Assembly (NCBI GenBank): GCA_016280485.1
Contig: JAEEGU010000090.1
Span: 1-14,054 of the forward strand
Origin: Bacillota bacterium
GTDB lineage: Bacteria; Bacillota; Clostridia; Peptostreptococcales; Anaerovoracaceae
Length of the DNA stretch: 14,054 bases
Reading direction: 5' to 3'
In this document: piece after piece, positions 1-6,581 of the stretch
Layout: the number at the start of each line of letters is the position of its first letter
Numbering within the stretch: position 1 is the stretch's first letter
Notes under the pieces: model-generated
Database searches by the model: none
Seen by the model: only the letters and a program-made list of their open reading frames with translations
What the model was told of the DNA's origin: nothing
Made by a program: the position numbers and the translations under genes

Positions 1-1
1 A

Positions 2-2089
2 AAACGCGCAAGCTACGAGGAAAGCAGCAAGTACAGGCGTGAGCGCCACAAGAAAAACCTTGAGGCAGAGGCAAAGATGGAGCCGGTGGTTCTCGAGGAT
101 GCGGTCATCGCTCCGTTTGGCAAGCCGAACCCCGAGGCTTCACCTAGCCCTGAGCCTGAAATAGAGGCGCCAAAGACGAGTGAAGAAATCAAGGCGGCTC
201 TTCCGAGCTACGCGGATATGGATATAACCCTCACACCTCTCGAGGGGCAGGTTGCCATGAGAGACATTAACGAGGAAATCCGCAAAGAGCACGAAAAAAA
301 GGAAAAGGAAAAGAATCCGGAGCCAAAGCTGACGGAGATTCCGCTCAAAGAGGCAATAAAGGAATCCGACGTATACGGGGACAAGGTTTTCGTCGTAATA
401 CTAAAGGGTCTTGAGCATGCATGGGAGGCGGTAAAGAGCTTCTTTTCAAAGCTTTCGACCGGCATCCAGAAGAGGATAACCCGCCTTACGGCGAAAAAGG
501 ATCCCGAAAAGGCGGTACAGCTTTCAAAGAGCATAGGCGACAAAAAAGCGAGCCTGACCATCAAGAAAAAGGTGGCAAAGGGCAAGCTTGGCGATGTAAA
601 GAATTTCTTAGTCGCCAAAGAGGAAATGCTCAGCAGCAAGCTTGCACAGCAGGTGAGCATCTTTGACCACAAGCAGGGCGACCGTCAGGCAAAGGCAGAG
701 GAGGCCGTTCAGCGCAGTGGTGTGAGATTCCACCGCACCCGCCACTGGATTGATGTCAACAAGAAATACCTGATACTGGGCTTTACCGGTTTTGTGGCAC
801 TTCTGTTCATCATCATTGCGGGCATCAACTGGGCAACAGCTTATGAATATGCTTACAACGGAAAAACACTGGGCGTTGTAAAGAACCAGGAGGATGTAAC
901 AAGGATCCTCGAAATCGTCAGCGAACAGCTCTCAAAGGAGCACAATGCCGAGGTTTACATAGACAAGGACGAGGACATCACCTTTAAGAGAGTTTGGAAC
1001 CTCACGGGACACAATGACACCCAGCAGGAGGTTCTGCGTACCCTGACCTACATGCAGGATATGTCGGTTACGGGCTATCGTATCCTTGCCGACGGCTCTG
1101 CGCTCGGTATTGTCGAGAGCGAGGCTATGGCAAAGCAGATCCTCTCCGAGGTAAAGGAAGCCTACGCACCGCGCAGCGAATCCATCAAGTACGAGGATAT
1201 CGACTTCGCAGAGAATATAACAATCGAGCCTTATGAGACCAAGCTTGGCTTACTCCTCTCACACGATGAGATGATGTACAAGCTCATGACAGGCGCAGAG
1301 GAGCAGATGACTCATACCGTGCAGGCGGGCGAGACATTCTCCGAAATTGCGAACATGTACGGCATTTCGCAGGCTACACTGCAGGCAAGCAATCCGACCG
1401 TGAACCCGGCAAGACTTTCGATAGGACAGCAAATCATTCTGTCGCAGTCAATGCCTATGCTCACGGTACAGACGGTTGAAGTTTCAACATATATCGAATA
1501 TCTCGACTACGAGACAACCTATGAAGAGAGCGCTTCGATGTACAAGGGCGAAACCTCCACAAAGCGCAAGGGTGAACCGGGCGAACGTTCCGTAAAGGCA
1601 AAGATAGTAAAGAACAACGGAATCGAGGTTGCAAAGCTCGAGCTTTCGTCCGAAATCACAAAACAGCCTGTATCGGCGATTGTGGTTCGCGGTACAAAGG
1701 AGCTGCCTCCTACAAAGGGAACAGGAAAGTTCATCTATCCTGTAACCGGCTACCGCCTCACGTCAAAGTTCGGAAGCAGATGGGGACGTATGCACTACGG
1801 CGTAGACCTGGCTTGCTCGACCGGTACAAAGATCAGAGCCTCTGACGGTGGTAAGGTTACCTTTGCCGGATACAAGGGCTCGTTCGGATATCTTGTAATA
1901 ATCGATCACGGCGGCGGATATGAAACCTATTATGCACACTGCTCAAAGCTATACGTAAAGGTCGGTGACGCCGTTTACCAGGGCCAGCATATCGCAAATG
2001 TAGGCTCCACGGGCAGGTCCACCGGACCGCATTGCCACTTCGAGGTACACTATCTCGGAACCGCAAAGAATCCGCTCAATTACTTGTAA
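2..2089 (+). CDS. Membrane-anchored LysM-G5-M23 peptidoglycan endopeptidase (5' end outside window)
   Basis: This is a probable zinc metallo-endopeptidase that cuts peptidoglycan peptide bridges outside the membrane. Counting from the ATG at 77, the sequence shows a charged Lys/Glu-rich arm (1-228), one membrane segment (about 231-252), a LysM domain (about 411-457), a G5-like domain (about 463-540) and a C-terminal M23 domain (551-670). All M23 active-site residues are present: H573 and D577 in the HxxxD motif, H621, and the HxH pair H652/H654. The topology should be N-in, C-out. The reading frame stays open from base 2 through the ATG at 77 with the same Lys/Glu-rich composition and contains no earlier ATG, GTG or TTG start, so the true start probably lies upstream of the window. 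The ATG at 77 with AGAGG five bases before it cannot be fully excluded. The gene ends 28 bp before a WalR-type regulator gene, a family known to control cell wall hydrolases. The family assignment is firm; the exact bond cut is unknown. Confidence 0.9.
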   Translation, partial: KRASYEESSKYRRERHKKNLEAEAKMEPVVLEDAVIAPFGKPNPEASPSPEPEIEAPKTSEEIKAALPSYADMDITLTPLEGQVAMRDINEEIRKEHEKKEKEKNPEPKLTEIPLKEAIKESDVYGDKVFVVILKGLEHAWEAVKSFFSKLSTGIQKRITRLTAKKDPEKAVQLSKSIGDKKASLTIKKKVAKGKLGDVKNFLVAKEEMLSSKLAQQVSIFDHKQGDRQAKAEEAVQRSGVRFHRTRHWIDVNKKYLILGFTGFVALLFIIIAGINWATAYEYAYNGKTLGVVKNQEDVTRILEIVSEQLSKEHNAEVYIDKDEDITFKRVWNLTGHNDTQQEVLRTLTYMQDMSVTGYRILADGSALGIVESEAMAKQILSEVKEAYAPRSESIKYEDIDFAENITIEPYETKLGLLLSHDEMMYKLMTGAEEQMTHTVQAGETFSEIANMYGISQATLQASNPTVNPARLSIGQQIILSQSMPMLTVQTVEVSTYIEYLDYETTYEESASMYKGETSTKRKGEPGERSVKAKIVKNNGIEVAKLELSSEITKQPVSAIVVRGTKELPPTKGTGKFIYPVTGYRLTSKFGSRWGRMHYGVDLACSTGTKIRASDGGKVTFAGYKGSFGYLVIIDHGGGYETYYAHCSKLYVKVGDAVYQGQHIANVGSTGRSTGPHCHFEVHYLGTAKNPLNYL

Positions 2090-2102
2090 AACGACTTGTA
2101 AA
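2085..2102 (+). promoter_or_regulatory. Candidate WalR-like direct repeat upstream of walR
   Basis: Two copies of TGTAAA lie at 2085-2090 and 2097-2102, inside a 12-bp direct repeat of ACTTGTAAAA. The known WalR box is TGTWAH-N5-TGTWAH; here the spacer is six bases, so the match is imperfect by one base. The pair overlaps the stop codon of the peptidase gene and touches the walR ribosome binding site. It could be an autoregulatory site or a chance duplication. Confidence 0.25.
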
Positions 2103-2117
2103 AGGAGAAGGTTTAGA

Positions 2118-2816
2118 ATGGACAAAAAGAAAATACTCATCATCGAGGACGAACAATCCATTTCTGACATCATAAAATTCAATCTTGAAAAAGAGGGTTA
2201 CATAACACTCACAGCATACGACGGGCAGGCAGGTCTCGAAAAAGCACTTTCCGAAAACCCCGACCTGATTCTGCTCGATGTAATGCTGCCGCTTATGGAC
2301 GGCTTTCAGGTCTGCAAAAAGGTGCGCGAAGAGAGCCTCGTGCCGATTCTGATGCTTACCGCAAAGGAAGAAGAAATCGACAAGGTGCTGGGGCTCGAGC
2401 TTGGCGCCGACGACTACATCACAAAGCCGTTCTCAATGCGCGAGCTTATCGCACGAATCAAGGCAAACATCCGCCGCACGGATTTTGCCGACGCTACAAG
2501 GGACGTGCCGTCGGACGTTCAGACCTTCGGCAATCTCGAAATCGACATGAACCGTTTCGAGGTGCGCAAGTCCGGCCAAGCTCTCGAGCTTACACAGCGT
2601 GAGTTTGAGCTCTTAAAGTACCTTGCGGCAGCAGAAGGCCGTGTCTTCTCGCGCGAACAGCTTCTCGAAGAGGTGTGGGGCTACGAATATTACGGCGACA
2701 TCAGAACCGTGGACGTAACGGTGCGCCGCCTTCGCGAAAAGCTGGAGGACGATTCGTCCGATCCGAAATATATCATGACAAAGCGTGGAATAGGTTATTA
2801 TTTCAGGAGGCCTTAG
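2118..2816 (+). CDS. walR: WalR-type OmpR/PhoB-family response regulator
   Basis: This is a DNA-binding response regulator of a two-component system, acting in the cytoplasm on promoters. The receiver domain (about 4-117) has the acidic pocket E10/D11, phospho-acceptor D54 in the LLDVMLP stretch, T81 and K103. The C-terminal winged helix (about 133-231) contains the OmpR-type REFELLKYL stretch, the RTVDVTVRRLREKLE recognition region and the final RGIGYYF hairpin. The length of 232 aa is normal. AAAGGAG at 2101-2107 supports the ATG at 2118. The stop is only 3 bp before the kinase gene, so the two form one pair. The assignment to WalR (YycF) rather than PhoP rests on the VCKKVREE-type receiver sequence, the partner with HAMP and PAS domains, and the peptidoglycan hydrolase gene next door. 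The receiver/OmpR call is certain; WalR is likely. Confidence 0.9.
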   Translation: MDKKKILIIEDEQSISDIIKFNLEKEGYITLTAYDGQAGLEKALSENPDLILLDVMLPLMDGFQVCKKVREESLVPILMLTAKEEEIDKVLGLELGADDYITKPFSMRELIARIKANIRRTDFADATRDVPSDVQTFGNLEIDMNRFEVRKSGQALELTQREFELLKYLAAAEGRVFSREQLLEEVWGYEYYGDIRTVDVTVRRLREKLEDDSSDPKYIMTKRGIGYYFRRP

Positions 2817-2819
2817 TCT

Positions 2820-4670
2820 ATGTTTAAAACAAAGCTGGGGCGCAGCATCAGGTGGAAGCTGGTTCTGGTCTATGTGCTTCTCGTATTCATAGCTACGACC
2901 ATTATCGGCGTGTTCCTGACAAGCCAGCTCGAAAGCTACTATACCAATTCCATAGAACGCGACATAGTGAACACCGTAAACGAAGGAGGTCTCACTTCTT
3001 CGTTTGCTGCATATGACAATCTGCAGGACAATGCAGAGGAAATCAGCACAAACATAAGCAGCTGGGGCGTCGGCCTCGGTCAGGAAATCTATGTGGTCGA
3101 TTCGGCAATGAACATAATTGCCGCAACCTCTGATGTGCAGGGGCGCAGCGCGCTGGATTTTCTCGATTGCGATGTTATCTTAAGTGCGATTTCTTCGGGC
3201 GCTCGTGCGCAGTCATTTTCGACGATTTCTCTTTCGGAGAAAAGTCTGCAGGTAATGAACGTTGTTTTCCCTATTGAAAACGATGCCGGGAAAAGTCTGG
3301 GAGCTCTGTATGTCAGAGCAGATATGAGCAGTGTCCGCGAGTCGGTCAACGAGTCCGGATCCATTTTCATCAAGGCCATGCTCCTGGCGCTTGCGATAAC
3401 CATCGTGCTCGGAAGTATCATAAGCAGCTCGATTACACGTCCGATCAAGGATGTGACCGTAAAGGCGGAGCTGATGTCCGAGGGTGACTTCTCGCAGGAG
3501 GTTTCCATAAGGTCCGAGGATGAAATCGGCCAGCTGGCGAGCATGTTCAATATCCTGCGCATAAAGCTGAACGATACGCTTTCGCAGATAGAGAACGAAA
3601 AGAACAAGCTTGAGGCGGTACTGCGCCACATGGCGGATGCGCTGATTGCGATAGACCTTTCGGGCAACATAACGCACGTAAACCAGGCGGCGCTTGATTT
3701 GCTGGGTCTGTCGGGCGAGCTTTATAAGGACACTGAAGACCTGCCGCCGTACGACGAGCTCATTGGTGGCATCAGCAAGGACCTGCAGCTTTCAAAGCTG
3801 GTGGAGAACTGTAAGGACGAGGCTGCAAGCGATGTTTTCGAATATGCAGGCAAAACCTTTGCGGTGCGCTACGATAAATACCAGGAGGAGAGCGGCGATG
3901 ATACCGGCATCCTCATGATAATTCAGGACATAACGGAGAGACAAAAGCTCGAAAACATGCAGATGGACTTCGTGGCAAACGTTTCTCACGAGCTTAAGAC
4001 ACCGCTTACTACAATAAAGAGCTATACCGAAACGATGCTTGACGGCATGGTCGAGGATCCTGCAACTCAGCAGCAGTTCCTCGGCATAATAGATACCGAG
4101 GCGGATCGAATGAACCGTCTGGTAAAGGAGCTTCTGCAGCTCTCCCGTATGGAAAACAAGCAGGAGCAGTGGAGCATGAAAGAGATGAACCTCCTTCCTC
4201 TCCTCGAAAATGCCGTGAAAAAGGTGGAGCTCACTGCGACCACAAAGAATCAGCAGCTTAACCTGCTTTTCAATGCGGAGGAGAGATTGCCGATTGTTGC
4301 GGACCGCGACAAGATCGAGCAGGTGGTGCTCAATATTCTTTCAAATTCTATCAAGTACACACAGGAGGGCGGCCGAATCGACGTGGATGCTCTGCGTCGT
4401 GACCGCAATGTGTTTATAATCGTGGCTGACAACGGTATAGGAATACCGGAGGACGAGCTGGGGAGAGTTTTCGAACGCTTTTTCCGCGTGGACAAGGCTC
4501 GCAGCCGCGCAATGGGCGGCACGGGACTTGGGCTGTCCATATCAAAGCAAATCGTCGAAGAGCACGGGGGCAGTATTGAAATAGAATCAAAGGAGGGCCG
4601 CGGCACAAAGGTGACAATCTCACTGCCGCTCGCACCGTCTGCCATCCGCGGAGAACGACTTGCAGATTGA
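2820..4670 (+). CDS. walK: WalK-type sensor histidine kinase
   Basis: This is a membrane sensor kinase that should autophosphorylate and then phosphorylate the regulator encoded just before it. Segments in order are: a membrane helix (about 12-34), an extracellular sensor domain (about 35-183), a second membrane helix (about 184-204), HAMP (about 205-256), PAS (about 262-372), the HisKA dimerisation helix with H390 in the FVANVSHELKTP motif, and a HATPase domain. The N box has N505 and N509, the G1 box is DNGIGIP (537-543), the F box is FERFFR (551-556), and the G2 box is GGTGLGL (566-572). The protein is complete at 616 aa, and the layout of two helices, extracellular domain, HAMP and PAS is that of WalK (VicK/YycG). 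AGGAGG at 2805-2810, inside the end of walR, supports the ATG at 2820. The yycH, yycI and walJ genes usual in Bacilli do not follow. A PhoR-like role is the main alternative. Confidence 0.88.
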   Translation: MFKTKLGRSIRWKLVLVYVLLVFIATTIIGVFLTSQLESYYTNSIERDIVNTVNEGGLTSSFAAYDNLQDNAEEISTNISSWGVGLGQEIYVVDSAMNIIAATSDVQGRSALDFLDCDVILSAISSGARAQSFSTISLSEKSLQVMNVVFPIENDAGKSLGALYVRADMSSVRESVNESGSIFIKAMLLALAITIVLGSIISSSITRPIKDVTVKAELMSEGDFSQEVSIRSEDEIGQLASMFNILRIKLNDTLSQIENEKNKLEAVLRHMADALIAIDLSGNITHVNQAALDLLGLSGELYKDTEDLPPYDELIGGISKDLQLSKLVENCKDEAASDVFEYAGKTFAVRYDKYQEESGDDTGILMIIQDITERQKLENMQMDFVANVSHELKTPLTTIKSYTETMLDGMVEDPATQQQFLGIIDTEADRMNRLVKELLQLSRMENKQEQWSMKEMNLLPLLENAVKKVELTATTKNQQLNLLFNAEERLPIVADRDKIEQVVLNILSNSIKYTQEGGRIDVDALRRDRNVFIIVADNGIGIPEDELGRVFERFFRVDKARSRAMGGTGLGLSISKQIVEEHGGSIEIESKEGRGTKVTISLPLAPSAIRGERLAD

Positions 4671-4682
4671 TGAGGTGTTTTA

Positions 4683-5153
4683 GTGTTTAAACGAAAACCA
4701 AGCAGAAGCAGACAACACAGGCGCGAACAGAAGGTTATAAACCTTGAGGACGCGCGTCGTGAGCGTCTGAAAAAGCGTGAAGAGCGCGCTCAAAGGGAAG
4801 AGGAAAAGCGTCGCCGCGAGGAAGAACGCCAGCTCTCCGCAAGGCAGCGCAAACAGAGAAGGAACAGGGCACTAATCTATTTCTTCGGAATCCTTGTGAT
4901 AGTTGCGATTTTGTTCGGTTCCGCCTGGAAAATCTTCTCGCTGGAGGCGCAAAAGTCAAAGCTCGAGGCCGAAAACAAGCAGCTCATGGAGCAGCGAGAC
5001 GATCTGCAGGAAGAACTCAAAAACGTGAACGATCCGGAATATGTGGAGCACCAGGCACGTGAACAGCTCAGCCTGATAAAGCCGGGCGAGACGCTGTATG
5101 TGCTGCCGCCGCGGCCGGACAAAGAAAACGAAGACGAGGGCTCGGATAAATAA
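4683..5153 (+). CDS. DivIC/FtsB-like septum formation initiator protein
   Basis: This is a small bitopic membrane protein of the DivIC/FtsB family. By family knowledge it links FtsL and DivIB/FtsQ in the divisome at the septum. The sequence shows a very basic and acidic cytoplasmic arm (1-60, long runs of R, K and E), one membrane helix (about 64-83), an outside coiled coil (about 86-115), and the conserved end PEYVEHQAREQLSLIKPGE (about 118-136), typical of the family. The start is GTG at 4683 with GAGGTG at 4672-4677; no ATG is available nearby. The acidic tail after the conserved motif and the long charged N-terminal arm make it longer than a minimal FtsB. It begins 12 bp after walK and its stop overlaps the rnmV start by one base. 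Whether it is the DivIC or the FtsL-partner version cannot be told from sequence alone. Confidence 0.85.
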   Translation: MFKRKPSRSRQHRREQKVINLEDARRERLKKREERAQREEEKRRREEERQLSARQRKQRRNRALIYFFGILVIVAILFGSAWKIFSLEAQKSKLEAENKQLMEQRDDLQEELKNVNDPEYVEHQAREQLSLIKPGETLYVLPPRPDKENEDEGSDK

Positions 5154-5746
5154 TGAAAATAAAAGAGATAATTGTGGTAGAGGGACGCGATGATACCGCT
5201 GCAATTAACCGCGCGGTCGATGCGCAGACCATCGAAACCCACGGCTACGGAATCCGCAGGGAAACCTGGGAGCTCATCGACAGAGCTTACTCGGATCCGG
5301 AGCTTGGAATCATCATATTTACCGATCCCGACCACGCGGGAAACGAAATACGCCGCCGCGTGCGGGAACGCTGTCCGGGCGCAAAGGAAGCTTTTCTGAC
5401 AAAGGCGGACGCGAGCAGGGACGGCGATATAGGAATTGAAAATGCAACGCCTGAGGCCATAAGGGCCGCACTTTCAAAGGTGGCGAAGGCAGTGGAGATG
5501 GCGGAGACGGCGAATGCTACTCCCGGAGGAGTAGCGGCAGGCCGACCGGAATTCTCCAAGGAAGATCTCATAAAGGCGGGACTTTCGGGAGCACCGGATT
5601 CCGCGGAAAGGCGCGAGGCTCTGGGCAAGGCGCTCGGTATAGGCACCGGAAACAGCGGCGCATTTTTAAAGAAGCTAAACTACTTTGGCATCACCAGGGA
5701 GGCATTCAATGAAGCTTTACTCGGCATCGACAATAAGAGAGCTTGA
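5153..5746 (+). CDS. rnmV: Ribonuclease M5 (5S rRNA maturation)
   Basis: RNase M5 is a Toprim-fold endonuclease that trims 5S rRNA precursors together with ribosomal protein L18; it is known from low-GC Gram-positives. The Toprim signature is clear: E10 in IIVVEGRDD (6-14), and D58 and D60 in IIIFTDPDHAG (53-63). The GDIGIENATPEAI stretch (91-103) is the M5-specific motif, and the C-terminal third keeps the SGAFLKKLNYFGI pattern. The length of 197 aa is typical. The ATG overlaps the previous stop as TAATG; the only upstream purine block, GAGGG at 5136-5140, is distant, so translational coupling is likely. It overlaps rsmA by 38 bp, and the rnmV-rsmA pair is conserved in many Firmicutes. Confidence 0.94.
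   Translation: MKIKEIIVVEGRDDTAAINRAVDAQTIETHGYGIRRETWELIDRAYSDPELGIIIFTDPDHAGNEIRRRVRERCPGAKEAFLTKADASRDGDIGIENATPEAIRAALSKVAKAVEMAETANATPGGVAAGRPEFSKEDLIKAGLSGAPDSAERREALGKALGIGTGNSGAFLKKLNYFGITREAFNEALLGIDNKRA
5696..5702 (+). promoter_or_regulatory. Ribosome binding site that sets the rsmA start
   Basis: AGGGAGG lies six bases before the ATG at 5709 and inside the rnmV coding region. It favours that ATG over an in-frame TTG at 5685, which has no such site and would add eight residues that are not part of the family. Confidence 0.8.
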
Positions 5747-6581
5747 GGCAAGACACGACTTTCATCTTTCAAAGAGCCTCGGGCAAAATTTTTTGACCGA
5801 CAAGGGCATAATTGACCAAATAATTGAGGGCGCGGAAATTAGCGAGGACGATCTTGTTATCGAAATCGGACCGGGCATCGGCGTTCTAACCGTAGAGGCT
5901 GCGCAGCGCGCAAAGCGTGTCGTAGCCGTAGAAATCGACCAAAGCCTGATTCCTATATTAAAGGAAACGCTGGCCGAGTTTGATAATGTGGAAATTGTAA
6001 ACCGCGATATCTTAAAAACCGACATAAACGCCCTGATTGAAGAGCATGGCGAGGGGATTAAGGGCGTAAAAATAATAGGAAATCTGCCGTATTACATCAC
6101 AACTCCGATTGTTATGAAGATACTTGAGGACGGTGTGCGTGCAGACAGCATCATCGTAATGATGCAAAAAGAAGTGGCGGACAGAATCAAGTCAAAGCCG
6201 TCAAAGAAGACCTACGGAGCGCTTTCGGTGGCGGTGCAGTACTACTGCACGGCGGAGGCGATAGTTGATGTGCCAAGGAGTGTATTCGTGCCTCAGCCAA
6301 ACGTAGACTCGACGGTTTTGAAGCTGATCGTCAGACCGGAACGACCGGTAGAGCTTATTGATGAAAAAATATTTTTTGAAACCGTAAAGGGAGGCTTTGG
6401 ACAGCGCAGAAAGACGCTTTCAAATGCCCTTTCGGGAGTGTGTGGGATGGACAAAACCGCAGCGGCACAGGTGCTCGCGGCGGCAGAGATAGATCCGATT
6501 CGCAGGGCAGAGACGCTTGACCTTAATGAGTTCGCGCGCCTGGCGAATGAGGTGGCAAAATGGAAAGACTCAAAAAAATAG
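5709..6581 (+). CDS. rsmA: 16S rRNA adenine-N6,N6-dimethyltransferase RsmA (KsgA)
   Basis: RsmA uses S-adenosylmethionine to dimethylate the two adjacent adenosines in helix 45 near the 3' end of 16S rRNA during small-subunit assembly. The 290-aa protein has KSLGQNFLTD (22-31), the SAM-binding loop EIGPGIG (52-58), acidic E75 and D77 of motif II, and the catalytic motif NLPYY (125-129). It also has the family stretches FVPQPNVDSTVLKL (about 193-206) and GFGQRRKTLSNAL (about 229-241). All expected motifs are intact. The ATG at 5709 is chosen because of the AGGGAGG six bases upstream. The gene overlaps rnmV by 38 bp and the next gene by 22 bp, which indicates coupled translation. Loss of this enzyme is known in other bacteria to give kasugamycin resistance. 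Confidence 0.96.
   Translation: MKLYSASTIRELEARHDFHLSKSLGQNFLTDKGIIDQIIEGAEISEDDLVIEIGPGIGVLTVEAAQRAKRVVAVEIDQSLIPILKETLAEFDNVEIVNRDILKTDINALIEEHGEGIKGVKIIGNLPYYITTPIVMKILEDGVRADSIIVMMQKEVADRIKSKPSKKTYGALSVAVQYYCTAEAIVDVPRSVFVPQPNVDSTVLKLIVRPERPVELIDEKIFFETVKGGFGQRRKTLSNALSGVCGMDKTAAAQVLAAAEIDPIRRAETLDLNEFARLANEVAKWKDSKK

Noticed and set aside
77..79. ATG at 77 as the true start of the M23 peptidase
   Set aside because: The frame is open from base 2 with the same charged composition, so the start is probably outside the window; it is kept only as a possible internal start.
3089..3677. Two overlapping minus-strand open frames inside the histidine kinase gene
   Set aside because: Both are antisense to the sensor and HAMP region of an intact kinase gene and show no domain or start signal.
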